Positions 7,511 through 15,812 of a stretch of DNA of 64,000 nucleotides are shown here, in pieces (the stretch's first letter is position 1; the number at the start of each line of letters is the position of its first letter). This DNA comes from Idiomarina rhizosphaerae (GTDB lineage: Bacteria; Pseudomonadota; Gammaproteobacteria; Enterobacterales; Alteromonadaceae). Both the position numbers and the translations under genes were made by a program. The stretch covers positions 1-64,000 of the forward strand of contig NZ_JAMZDE010000008.1 of assembly GCF_024159085.1 (NCBI RefSeq), given 5' to 3'. The notes beneath the pieces are model-generated. The model worked only from the letters and a program-made list of their open reading frames with translations. It was not told the DNA's origin and ran no database searches.

Positions 7511-8317
7511 CTAATAAATATAGTTCTGAGATTCATAAAGCAGGTTAAGTAAATCGTAGGTGTTTTCGGAAATGAATCCAAAAGAGAATAACGTTTTTCT
7601 AATCTGCATGGGGTGGATTGAGAGGCTCGACAGAGAAATAAATTCCTGGGCTTTATAATCTTTCGTTAGTAACTTTAACGCCGCATATTTTACTGTGTCA
7701 TCGAAGCTATACCCCATGTCTTCCAGTGGTTTTACCAAGGATGTATTAACTACTTTTTTTTGTTCCGTTAAAAAAGTTGCATCTTCAAGCTGAGCACGAG
7801 AATAACTTGATGACTTCTTTTCTCTAATTTGAAGATAGTTCAGAATAAGATCTTGCTTTATAGGCATTGGGCTGCCTGAACCAGTGTCTAGATACTTTAT
7901 AGCCTGTTGAACTGCCGCGTTCTGACTGATGAGTTCTGCCGACTGCTGTTCTTGTTCATTCTGTATTTCTTTTCCTTGCGAAGTCTCTTTAACCGTCTTT
8001 TCAGGTTCTTTCTCTTCTAACGCCGCTGAACGCTCTTTAAATGTGCTAAGCAATTTACTGTAGGACTCTTGGATATCGTCATGACACTTTTTCTGCTGCT
8101 GATCAAGTTGCTTATATTCACTACTGCTTAAATTATGCCTATAGCGCTCGAGCTGCATGAATGCATCCAATAACTCTCCAGAGGAAGAGGCGTTGTCAAA
8201 TTCGGCTTTTGCTTTATGGAAATGAGAGACATTGTCACAAGTAATTTGAGCTACTGCAGATGTTGAAAACGCAAAAGAAAAAGGTACCAAAGCCAGAAAC
8301 ACTAAGGTGGGTTTCAT
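7511..8317 (-). CDS. Secreted hypothetical protein with coiled-coil region
   Basis: 268 residues; I recognise no family. An N-terminal signal peptide is clear (hydrophobic VFLALVPFSFAFSTSAVAQ, likely cut after AVA). The mature part is charged, with E/K/Q-rich helices that suit a coiled coil (about residues 80-150) and no membrane segments. Only two cysteines remain after the signal (CDN near residue 27 and KKC near residue 78) and could form a disulfide. It lies between tRNA-Leu and the ydbH operon and reads in the operon's direction. There is a 70-bp gap to ydbL, so it may be a separate or accessory gene. Confidence 0.7.
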   Translation of the reverse strand: MKPTLVFLALVPFSFAFSTSAVAQITCDNVSHFHKAKAEFDNASSSGELLDAFMQLERYRHNLSSSEYKQLDQQQKKCHDDIQESYSKLLSTFKERSAALEEKEPEKTVKETSQGKEIQNEQEQQSAELISQNAAVQQAIKYLDTGSGSPMPIKQDLILNYLQIREKKSSSYSRAQLEDATFLTEQKKVVNTSLVKPLEDMGYSFDDTVKYAALKLLTKDYKAQEFISLSSLSIHPMQIRKTLFSFGFISENTYDLLNLLYESQNYIY

Positions 8318-8387
8318 TAATTAGTTCCTTCTAAAAGTTACGACTGAAAATAGCTTCTTGCTCATGCCAATCCTTGGTAGAAGCCAA

Positions 8388-8741
8388 TTAAGGCTTCTGC
8401 TTCCATTCTCCGTCAATTTTTACATAGTGACCTGATTTGGTGCGCTCAATGGCGCGCTTGCCGGCTAACAGCTCGACATCTGCGACAGCAATGTCATTGT
8501 CGTTGGCAATGCGCGTATATTCCTGGCGGCGGGCTTCGTTAATGTTTTTAACGATTTGTTCGGCTGTTTCGGTAGACTTTACTACTCCCAGGTAGCCGTC
8601 GGGCTTTTCACCCACCAGACCCTGCTCTTTGGCGTCACTTAACTGTGCCATTGACTGCTCTAAATTTAGTTGCTGTGCTTGCGCCAGCGGGCTTGATAAG
8701 CCAATAAAAGCAATTAAAACTGCGGTTAGTAAATATTTCAT
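8388..8741 (-). CDS. ydbL: YdbL family (DUF1318) periplasmic protein
   Basis: 117 residues with an N-terminal signal peptide (MKYLLTAVLIAFIGLSSPLAQA). The mature part carries the DUF1318 pattern: GLVGEKPDGYLGVV, then NEARRQEYTRIA and AVADVELLAGKRAIERTKSGHYV. In E. coli YdbL is the third product of ydbH-ynbE-ydbL and acts with YdbH and YnbE in the envelope. The stop codon lies in a small hairpin (AGAAGCC/GGCTTCT) without a T run. There is an 18-bp gap to ynbE. Confidence 0.92.
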   Translation of the reverse strand: MKYLLTAVLIAFIGLSSPLAQAQQLNLEQSMAQLSDAKEQGLVGEKPDGYLGVVKSTETAEQIVKNINEARRQEYTRIANDNDIAVADVELLAGKRAIERTKSGHYVKIDGEWKQKP

Positions 8742-8759
8742 TGTTGCATTCCTTTGTCG

Positions 8760-8945
8760 TTAAAATAGGCCACTGGATTCAGAAATTACGTCGTCGAGCG
8801 CTTTATCAACTTTAACGTAAATTTCATGCTTTATTTTAACGTTTAAGTTAATAGTAATAGGCTCTTTAGGAGCGGCGACCTGTACCGTTGGGGTACATCC
8901 CAAAACGGCTAAGGGCACGCTTATTAGTAAAAAGAATTGCTTCAT
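8760..8945 (-). CDS. ynbE: YnbE family outer-membrane lipoprotein
   Basis: 61 residues. The lipobox LAVLGC marks a lipoprotein; the mature part reads TPTVQVAAPKEPITINLNVKIKHE, the signature of YnbE. In E. coli YnbE multimerises in the outer membrane and joins YdbH to make a periplasm-spanning bridge for phospholipid transport. It lies 12 bp after ydbH and 18 bp before ydbL. Confidence 0.92.
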   Translation of the reverse strand: MKQFFLLISVPLAVLGCTPTVQVAAPKEPITINLNVKIKHEIYVKVDKALDDVISESSGLF

Positions 8946-8957
8946 ATCATCCCCTGA

Positions 8958-11336
8958 TTAATTGATTTTCTGCTGTACTCGTTTACGGATTACATCGTTC
9001 AGACTATTGCTTATTTGCAGTCCTTTTATCAATGCGGGCAGGTCTTCCTCTAAGCTTACGTTAAGCTCTACCGGACGTCCATTTTCTAGCTCGGGGTTCG
9101 AGCCTTTTAGCTGTACTGCTAAGGTCAATTTACCATTGTCATTATAGTCAACGGTTGTAGACAGTTGATTATAATAGAAGTTACCCAATACGCCTGCCAA
9201 AGTTTGTAAGCTGGGGTTACTGCCCGCAAGTTGAACCAGGGCGGACGAATCTACCTGCAAGTGCCCGCCGGGCGCCAAGGCGTCCAAATAGCCTCTTTCT
9301 ACTGTTAGTTGGTTAGAGTCCCAGTGAACAGGGATGGTTCCTGAAACCTCACCATCTATGGATATTTTGTTGCTGGGATATTGACGCATGAGTTCACCCA
9401 GCGAAATTTCTTCGAATACAATGGGCAGTGCAAAGCTGTTGCTTAACGAGTAACTCTGGTTGGGAATGCTTATGCTGCCACCAAGAGCTTTAATGGTGTG
9501 ACTGGTTAAATTGAGAGTGGATTGCATCGGTTGTTGGAAGGGCAGTTGAGCCCCAAACTCAGCCCTAATTGGCCCCAGCGCAAAACCTTGTTGCACGCTA
9601 CCAATGTAGAGTTTTGCATTATTAATCTTAAGTTGTTCGTTATTGGCACTGAAACCAAAATCAATATTGCTATTAACCACAGATAAGGTATCAAAAACCC
9701 AGTCACCTTGTTGAATCTCTAATTGACCGTTGTCGAGGCCCCAGCGTTTACTCTTTATGGAATAAGTGACATCGGTTTGGCCACTAATAGCCGCTTTACT
9801 GACAACAAGTTGAGGCATCATAGTTGCCAGCAGGGCATCCAGCTGTGGAATTTGCTGCCAGTTGAATTTGGCAACTTCAATCTCGCTCTTTAACCGATCG
9901 GAATTAATTTGGCTATGGTGTGCCACTTTTATATGGTCACCGAGTACGAGTTCGCCGTCACCTGTCAGTTGCTGCTGTTGATATTGAAATTTACTGTCAA
10001 AAACGGCTTCAAGGTTCCGTATCGGTTCGAAATTAATCGCGTTGCTGTGAATGTTAAGGTCAAACTCTGCAAGCGCATTATGAGGTTCGGAGTACGGATA
10101 ATAAATTTGATTGAAGTTCAGTATGGCTAAGGCGTCGTTGTCGAAAGCATTAAGCTCAATGCGGGTTGGAGCAGTGCTATGGAGCTCAGTGGCCGTGCTT
10201 GTGACTGTTCCTGCAAATTTTGAGGTGAGTTTGTTTATCGCCATTAACTGCCCGGCAACAGGAAACTTAATGGTGTCCGCATTCAGCTGCACATAATCAA
10301 GTTCAAGCGAGTTAAATTGCCATTGTTTTTGTTGTATCGATAACTCAGACGCGAGGCGAATCGTCTCGTTTTTTTCACCTTTAGCTACAGCTGTCGCTGT
10401 TAAAGGCCAACGGGCTTTATTAACAGCCTGCTGAGCATTGAGCAATGAAACCCCCAAACTGTCGCGGCTGTTGAGCTCCCAGGACAACGACGACAATTGT
10501 AGTGGTAGATCGGACTCGATTAACGACGCTAAGTTTTCAGTATCGCCATTCAGCTCGAGCTGATAAGAGTTCATAATACCCTTATTCAAATTCAGCTGAA
10601 GCTCACCTGTTGCTGTCGTGGTACTGCTGGTAACCTCAATTAAAGTGGGTTGCGCAATTGACACGACAAGCTCGCCGGACAGTTCAGCTATAAGACTCTC
10701 CACTGTTGCTGACTCAATATTAGGTGAAAGACTACCGTTCCACTTCGCATCAACCGACACTGGTTCGGTCGTTATCTTGTCTGCAAACTGCTGTGCCGCT
10801 AATAGATAACTGCCACCGGCTTTAAGCTTCCCTGAGTTGTAGTCATAATTAGCTTGTAACAGGGCGTTGTCATAGCGAGCTTTTAGTTTTACCTGGTTAC
10901 CGCGCCGAATAACTCTCAGAGCAGCGACAAGTGGCTCCTGGCTATTGAGCTCTAATTGCAATTGCTGCTTGTTTATCAGTGAAAGACTTGCAGAGACGCT
11001 TTCAGGCAATAACCTGCCTTTCAGCTGTAGCGACTTAATATCGATACGCTCTGGTAATAAAGCCGGCATTTCCATGGAGAATATCTGCGTGAGGTTTACC
11101 GCTGCGGTGGAACTTGCTCCTGAAGATTCGGGTAAGGAATCAATTGTTATTTCCAGCCGCTTAATAACAATGTGGCTGGTAGTCAGTTTCTCAAATTCCA
11201 CTACCCAGTCAGTAACACCAGCCAATTTCAGTTGCTGGTTTAGATAGAAGTAGCCGAACAGTGCTATAGCAAACGCAATGAGCAGAAGTGTGAGAAGCAT
11301 GGAGCTGCCGAATGATATTACCCGCCATAGCTTCAT
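8958..11336 (-). CDS. ydbH: YdbH family AsmA-like intermembrane phospholipid transport protein
   Basis: 792 residues. It has one N-terminal membrane anchor (about residues 7-30: SFGSSMLLTLLLIAFAIALF) followed by a long beta-rich periplasmic body with repeated NGQLEIQQGDW-type strands. The C-terminal part holds the YdbH signature region (SLGELMRQYPSNKISIDGEVSGTIPV). E. coli YdbH is one of three AsmA-like proteins, partly redundant with TamB and YhdP, that move phospholipids to the outer membrane. First gene of the operon ydbH-ynbE-ydbL; the promoter should be in 11337-11704. Confidence 0.9.
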   Translation of the reverse strand: MKLWRVISFGSSMLLTLLLIAFAIALFGYFYLNQQLKLAGVTDWVVEFEKLTTSHIVIKRLEITIDSLPESSGASSTAAVNLTQIFSMEMPALLPERIDIKSLQLKGRLLPESVSASLSLINKQQLQLELNSQEPLVAALRVIRRGNQVKLKARYDNALLQANYDYNSGKLKAGGSYLLAAQQFADKITTEPVSVDAKWNGSLSPNIESATVESLIAELSGELVVSIAQPTLIEVTSSTTTATGELQLNLNKGIMNSYQLELNGDTENLASLIESDLPLQLSSLSWELNSRDSLGVSLLNAQQAVNKARWPLTATAVAKGEKNETIRLASELSIQQKQWQFNSLELDYVQLNADTIKFPVAGQLMAINKLTSKFAGTVTSTATELHSTAPTRIELNAFDNDALAILNFNQIYYPYSEPHNALAEFDLNIHSNAINFEPIRNLEAVFDSKFQYQQQQLTGDGELVLGDHIKVAHHSQINSDRLKSEIEVAKFNWQQIPQLDALLATMMPQLVVSKAAISGQTDVTYSIKSKRWGLDNGQLEIQQGDWVFDTLSVVNSNIDFGFSANNEQLKINNAKLYIGSVQQGFALGPIRAEFGAQLPFQQPMQSTLNLTSHTIKALGGSISIPNQSYSLSNSFALPIVFEEISLGELMRQYPSNKISIDGEVSGTIPVHWDSNQLTVERGYLDALAPGGHLQVDSSALVQLAGSNPSLQTLAGVLGNFYYNQLSTTVDYNDNGKLTLAVQLKGSNPELENGRPVELNVSLEEDLPALIKGLQISNSLNDVIRKRVQQKIN

Positions 11337-11505
11337 TTAGACATTATCCCTTTTAATAAACGATGCTCGTTAATTGCCATTTTGTCACTATAGTCAGCAC
11401 TGATAATCCCTTCAAGATAAAGACAATTCTACTGCTTTCTATTAAAGGTTTTTACTTTAATTGATTAAAAAACGAACAAAAACTTTACCTTCATTTAATT
11501 TCGTC

Positions 11506-11521
11506 TATGATAAGTATCATA
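11506..11521. promoter_or_regulatory. Inverted repeat in the ydbH / 11705 divergent region
   Basis: TATGATA-AG-TATCATA is a perfect 7-base inverted repeat in the 368-bp A+T-rich region between the divergent ydbH and 11705 genes. It recalls Fur-type half sites but is not a full match to the 19-bp Fur box. The rest of the region shows no open frame of note. Confidence 0.35.
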
Positions 11522-11595
11522 ATTATAAAAAGCGCTGACTGCAGGTATTTCTCATTTTTGGGCTTAGCTTCTAGTCAGAAATTTCACGTTGAAAG

Positions 11596-11610
11596 TTAAA
11601 GTTCTGTAAA
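11596..11610 (+). promoter_or_regulatory. Candidate CpxR-like box upstream of the 11705 gene
   Basis: TTAAA-GTTCT-GTAAA differs from the CpxR consensus by one base. It shares TAAAGTTCTGTAAA with the box at 3782-3796, and both are followed by GCC and a -10-like element (here TATAGG at 11619-11624). Confidence 0.45.
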
Positions 11611-11704
11611 GCCTCTTTTATAGGCTGAGTTACGCAGATAGTCTAAACGCTGTCTATTAATTCACCATTAATGGCTTTTGAATAACTTGCGACAGGAGCT
11701 ATCC

Positions 11705-13015
11705 GTGAGCACTATAACCAATGCAGCAGTCAATGTGACACCGGATACCCCGGTGTTTATGGGGTGTAGTAAACCTCTGGAAAGTGATGTTCAGTTTAGC
11801 TACTTTTTTAATGGCTGTTTTATCTATTCGTATAATCATACAACTGGGCATTGCACTTGTCTTACAGAGCTCGACGTCGCGACAGCTACGGTGAAGCCTT
11901 TCGGGCTGGTTGATAAACACTATGTCGTTATTGGCGATAAGCTCTTTCGCTCAAAAGAACAAGCTAAGAAAGCTCTCAGTATATTACCCCATATAGATGC
12001 TGCTAATGACAATAAAGCCGATGAACGACTGGAGCTCCCCGAAGTAGGGAATTTATCACCCATAAAGTCGTTAGCTTTAATTGAACATTGGTTTAGTGAA
12101 GATTTCGATTTGAAGTGGGAAACTTACCAGGAAAGTCCTGAGTTCTATAATCTCATTCAATACTATCTGGCATTGTGCTGTGATGCTTATAAACAGAAGC
12201 CAGATCAGGCATTTCTGGATGCAGGAGTTCAGGTTTATTTAAGTATGGCGCAATTCAGTTGGCTAAACCCATCTATTTTGCACAATGCCGCTTGTGTTTA
12301 TTGGTTAGCTGGAGAGCAAGACAGTGCGCTTGACTGTATTGAGCTTGCTTTGGATTTTCGTTATACCGGCATGGAAAGCCTGTTAAATGATGAAGATCTC
12401 GATGGTCTTAAAAAGCATCCGAGATTTCGTTGTTTGTCGAATAAGTATCAGGCATTAAAGCCTAAATTTAACTATGTTACACCGGAGCTTTTCGAAGCCT
12501 TTGAGAATTTCGCGGTGCAGCAGTCAGACTCCTTCGTGCGGTTTATGCGTGGCCATTTATTAAAAAACTTTCGGTTCTATGATATCTCTGAATTGAGTGC
12601 TCGAATTGATAGCAGTGAAAACGATGATGAGCGTGAGTACTGGCAACGGCTGGCATCATTCAATAATAACTATTTATACAATTATATGCTGATGGACGAG
12701 CCTATGGATCTTTTAACAGAGCAGGGTAAGGCCAATTATCAATTGTTTCAGCAATACCGGCATTACCGGGTACTTAATCCGTTAGTTTTTGCCAAGGTAG
12801 CGGAGCAGTTGTTTCATCATGCTCATTATTGGGGCAGTCAGCACCACGGCTTTTTTAATCAGCGCGATAGCGCTTTGTTGCAACAAAGCTTTCAGCTATT
12901 TCAGGAGTTTCACGTTGCGACAGAGAGTCTCTGTAGTGAAAAGCGCAATGAACTTATGGCAAAAGCAAAAGAGTACGATATTTTCAATTACATGGAAAAG
13001 TTAGGGAGCTGCTGA
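11705..13015 (+). CDS. Uncharacterised 436-residue protein with a TPR-like segment
   Basis: No family recognised. GTG 11705 is chosen because AGGAG at 11694-11698 stands six bases upstream; a longer TTG start at 11678 lacks a ribosome site. No signal peptide or membrane segment, so probably cytoplasmic. The N-terminal third is compact and rich in cysteine and aromatic residues (MGCSKPL, HTTGHCTCLTEL). Around residues 185-250 a helical repeat resembles tetratricopeptides (NPSILHNAACVYWLAGEQD, then SALDCIELALDF and DEDLDGLKKHPRFRCL). The C-terminal half is helical and rich in F, Y, H and Q. A CpxR-like box upstream suggests envelope-stress control. Confidence 0.75.
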   Translation: MSTITNAAVNVTPDTPVFMGCSKPLESDVQFSYFFNGCFIYSYNHTTGHCTCLTELDVATATVKPFGLVDKHYVVIGDKLFRSKEQAKKALSILPHIDAANDNKADERLELPEVGNLSPIKSLALIEHWFSEDFDLKWETYQESPEFYNLIQYYLALCCDAYKQKPDQAFLDAGVQVYLSMAQFSWLNPSILHNAACVYWLAGEQDSALDCIELALDFRYTGMESLLNDEDLDGLKKHPRFRCLSNKYQALKPKFNYVTPELFEAFENFAVQQSDSFVRFMRGHLLKNFRFYDISELSARIDSSENDDEREYWQRLASFNNNYLYNYMLMDEPMDLLTEQGKANYQLFQQYRHYRVLNPLVFAKVAEQLFHHAHYWGSQHHGFFNQRDSALLQQSFQLFQEFHVATESLCSEKRNELMAKAKEYDIFNYMEKLGSC

Positions 13016-13020
13016 TTGGT

Positions 13021-13674
13021 TTAGCCCGCCTGACGTATAGTTAAATTCACTCTACAGCGTCCAGTTAATGGGTGCATAGCCTCCTTAAGCTGCTGAACTC
13101 CATGATATCTCAAGCGATCCTTTCCTCCCCAGACAAGCGCATCGGCGTGCTGAAGACTGAACTTCTGATACTTGTCAGAACGTTTAAAACCGCCCCACAT
13201 AAAGGTTATAGGTAACCCAAAAGAAAAGGAGACGATGGGCTTGGAAAAGTCCGTTTCATTTTTATCCTGATGAAGTCCCATTTTTGCGCCTGGCGTGTAA
13301 ACGTTGATGAGACAAGAGTCTGGCTGAAAATTCTCAAAACCGGCTAAGCGTGAGACCTCCGTTGCTTTTACTAAAATACGGTGGGGAATGTCGGGCCATG
13401 GCTGACCAGTGACAGGGTCGGTATTCTGATAACGATAACCGTGCTTATCGCTGAGCCAGCCGTAGCTTCCGCAACTGCTACTTTTCACCGACATTTTATG
13501 GCCTGAAGGAGTCGTTAAGTGGCGCAGTGGTGATAGCTTTAAAACCCCACGGATATCATTGATCAAAGCTTCATCATCGGCCAGCAAAAACTGGTGAAAC
13601 AGGGTGGCTTGCTCACTTATTTGGGTGCTTAATGGCTCTGCACCATCGTTGGCAAAGAGATCAAGAGACGACAT
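13021..13674 (-). CDS. alkB: AlkB, 2-oxoglutarate/Fe(II) DNA dealkylase
   Basis: 217 residues, aligning along its length with E. coli AlkB, which oxidatively removes methyl groups from 1-methyladenine and 3-methylcytosine. The iron site is visible as HQD (in GLHQDKNE) and the distal His of RYHGVQ. The 2-oxoglutarate-binding arginines are in GRCRVNLTIRQAG. MSVKSSSCGSYGW and QPDACLINVY-like segments also match. It starts directly after the GNAT stop, so it is the last gene of the PepSY-cytochrome-GNAT-alkB operon. Confidence 0.97.
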   Translation of the reverse strand: MSSLDLFANDGAEPLSTQISEQATLFHQFLLADDEALINDIRGVLKLSPLRHLTTPSGHKMSVKSSSCGSYGWLSDKHGYRYQNTDPVTGQPWPDIPHRILVKATEVSRLAGFENFQPDSCLINVYTPGAKMGLHQDKNETDFSKPIVSFSFGLPITFMWGGFKRSDKYQKFSLQHADALVWGGKDRLRYHGVQQLKEAMHPLTGRCRVNLTIRQAG

Positions 13675-14283
13675 TCAGCTTTCCATTAGTGAAAGGGTCA
13701 TTAGCAAGCGGTCCTGGCCGGGCCCTAAATAGTCACGCACCGTTTGAATGGTTTCAAAACCAAAGCTCTGGTAGAGCGAAACTGCTGAGGTGTTGTCGGG
13801 CGCGACACTAAGTTCCATTTGTTTATAACCAAGGCTGCGCGCAAGCGCTATGGAATCGCTTAATAGCTGCTTGCCCAGTCCCTTGCCCTGGAACATTTTT
13901 CCTACCAATAATGACATAAGAGATAAACCAGAGTCTGAAACCGGAACCATCAGACTATAACCCGCCGTTTTTTCTCCCGTCTTTAGAGTTAGAAAGGTGT
14001 GTGGCCATTGTCTTAATGCCTGATAGAAAAAGGCAGCAGAATAAGCGTCGTTTGAATAAAACTGCTTTTCTAAAAATGCAATTTTGGAAATGTCGTTATA
14101 GTTGGTATTAGCTACTATAAAATCGCTAGACTGCGCATCTGTTGTTGCAAGGGAACCTACGCATAAACGACAATCGTCATCCTGAGGCGCAGATGCCTCA
14201 ACGTAACGCAGCTTATGAGAGGATTTCTCCCTGTTACTGGAGACCTGATAAACGCGTTCTCGCTTTTTATTTTGCTCGGTCAT
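13675..14283 (-). CDS. GNAT-family N-acetyltransferase
   Basis: 202 residues. The C-terminal 140 residues form a GNAT domain, with the acetyl-CoA motif A as GKMFQGKGLGKQLLSDSI and motif B as NTSAVSLYQSFGFE, as in RimI-like enzymes. The substrate is unknown. The first 50 residues are polar and unlike the family core. The start at 14283 overlaps the upstream cytochrome gene by 17 bases without a strong ribosome site, consistent with coupled translation; alkB follows with no gap. Confidence 0.85.
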   Translation of the reverse strand: MTEQNKKRERVYQVSSNREKSSHKLRYVEASAPQDDDCRLCVGSLATTDAQSSDFIVANTNYNDISKIAFLEKQFYSNDAYSAAFFYQALRQWPHTFLTLKTGEKTAGYSLMVPVSDSGLSLMSLLVGKMFQGKGLGKQLLSDSIALARSLGYKQMELSVAPDNTSAVSLYQSFGFETIQTVRDYLGPGQDRLLMTLSLMES

Positions 14284-14797
14284 GGTGTTTTGTTCGGCGT
14301 CTGCCGGTGATCATAGGACGAATAAGCTCTATTTTACCAATATATGCGGTAACAACTACCGCAACGATATGAATAATTACCAGAGTAAAAATGATGTTGG
14401 CCGAAATAGAATGAACGGAGGTTAGAAAACTGTCTCCATAGAGTGCGTTAATTTCTTCGCGGAGGAAGCCAGTAATAGCTTGCAGTAAGAATAAAGCCAA
14501 CAAAGAGAACACCATAAGACCACCGAGCGGGTTATGCCCCTGAGCCTGGTTTACTTTTCTATGGCGAAGTTCTGAGACGTGCTCTTTAATTCCGGCAACA
14601 GAAGGTAGGAAGTTATGGAAGCGTGCATTTGGTGGCCCCGTAAAGCCCCAGATAATTCTTATAATAATTAAGGTGGCGGCAGTGTAACCCACAGCCTGAT
14701 GAAAGCTATCTCCGGGTTCAAGCCAAAAATAATTGAGACAAAAACACAGTACCAATAACCAATGGAAAATTCTGATAAGTTTATCCCAAATGATCAT
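14267..14797 (-). CDS. Cytochrome b561-type membrane protein
   Basis: 176 residues from ATG 14797, chosen because AAGGAA precedes it and because the longer start at 14851 would overlap the PepSY gene. Four membrane helices are seen, with haem-ligand histidines in the first (IRIFHWLLVLCF), second (SFHQAVGY) and last helices (SVHSISANIIFTLVIIHI). These proteins carry electrons from the quinone pool to periplasmic acceptors. The adjacent PepSY lipoprotein gene may encode a partner. Confidence 0.88.
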   Translation of the reverse strand: MIIWDKLIRIFHWLLVLCFCLNYFWLEPGDSFHQAVGYTAATLIIIRIIWGFTGPPNARFHNFLPSVAGIKEHVSELRHRKVNQAQGHNPLGGLMVFSLLALFLLQAITGFLREEINALYGDSFLTSVHSISANIIFTLVIIHIVAVVVTAYIGKIELIRPMITGRRRTKHHDRAK

Positions 14798-14819
14798 TGA
14801 TACTGCTTTCCTTACTGAG

Positions 14820-15110
14820 TTACTCGGTTTCTTGCTTAACGATACTGCCATCTACAGGATTAAAGTAGATTTCAACTTTCTGCTTATTTTTATCAAAACC
14901 ATAAATTTCGTAGCAATTTCCGTCGGTCACCTTAAACTCATTTATTTCATAACCTTGTTCTTTCAACGACTGTTGGAATTGATCCTGAGCCAACCAGTTT
15001 TCTTTTGGTTCCATAGTACATTGTGTGGTACCTGACTCAGGGGCTCCGCAAGCGGTGACAAATAAAGCACTGGCTGCAATTGCAGATAATTTAATAAGTT
15101 GGCTTTTCAT
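14820..15110 (-). CDS. PepSY-domain lipoprotein
   Basis: 96 residues. The signal peptide ends in a lipobox (LFVTAC then GAPES). The mature part holds one PepSY-like unit: LKEQGYEINEFKVTDGNCYEIYGFDK then KVEIYFNPVDGSIV. Such small PepSY proteins often accompany cytochrome b561 or metal redox genes. It is first in the minus-strand operon with the cytochrome, GNAT and alkB genes. Confidence 0.82.
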   Translation of the reverse strand: MKSQLIKLSAIAASALFVTACGAPESGTTQCTMEPKENWLAQDQFQQSLKEQGYEINEFKVTDGNCYEIYGFDKNKQKVEIYFNPVDGSIVKQETE

Positions 15111-15185
15111 AAGATCTCCATTTTAAATAAAACTTAGAATCAAATGTAGCAACTCCAACGGAATAACGCTAACGCTCTTCAAACA

Positions 15186-15704
15186 TTAAAATGGCAAAAC
15201 CCAGCTCATCCATAAAAAGTCCAGTCCGTCATTTGGACGTTTGATGTCGGCATTTGAGTAATGAGTGTATCCTAAAGCAACGCGTGCCTCGGAGCTTTGA
15301 CTGTATTGCCACGAAAGTGATACCCGGTCTTCAAACTGAAACTGAGTTGATAAGCGTCGGTTAGCTATCTGGGTCTTATCGAAGTAGCTGCCGCCAATAC
15401 CTGCTTCAACGTACAATGGTCGCTGTGTTCCGGCTATTTGCCAGGAGAAGACTGGGCTAATGGTAAAAGCGGTAATATTGTCCGCGGTATTATCTGAATT
15501 TTGCCAGTGGTTTAAAGCGACTTCTAAATGAACGTCGGGCGAGCCTAGCCAAGTGGGCATTTCAATCGGCAGGTTGGTTATCCGATAACCCGCTCTTACG
15601 CCGCGTAACTGGTCTGTGGAATAGGCTCCGGCAACGTGAACCTCGTCTGCGAAGGATGAAAAACTCGATATTATTAGTACAACCAGTGATGCTCTTAACC
15701 ACAT
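15186..15704 (-). CDS. PagL-like lipid A 3-O-deacylase (acyloxyacyl hydrolase)
   Basis: 172 residues from ATG 15704, which has GGAGAG upstream. A signal peptide (SLVVLIISSFSSFADE) is followed by alternating beta strands of a small outer-membrane barrel, ending in aromatic F. The PagL active-site motif is present near the C-terminus: H and S in YTHYSNADIKRPNDGLD, with a downstream acidic residue. PagL removes the 3-O acyl chain of lipid A. It is a stand-alone gene on the minus strand. Confidence 0.88.
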   Translation of the reverse strand: MWLRASLVVLIISSFSSFADEVHVAGAYSTDQLRGVRAGYRITNLPIEMPTWLGSPDVHLEVALNHWQNSDNTADNITAFTISPVFSWQIAGTQRPLYVEAGIGGSYFDKTQIANRRLSTQFQFEDRVSLSWQYSQSSEARVALGYTHYSNADIKRPNDGLDFLWMSWVLPF

Positions 15705-15812
15705 ATCACTCTCCAATAACCAAAAAGGGGTGATATTTTACATACAAACATGAATGTATGTAAATTGAAAAATGAGCTTTGGCTAACTGACTGCGCGTTT
15801 TTTAGTCTTTAT

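Noticed and set aside
15705-15716. TTG start of the PagL-like gene at 15716
   Set aside because: The GGAGAG there serves as ribosome site for ATG 15704 instead.
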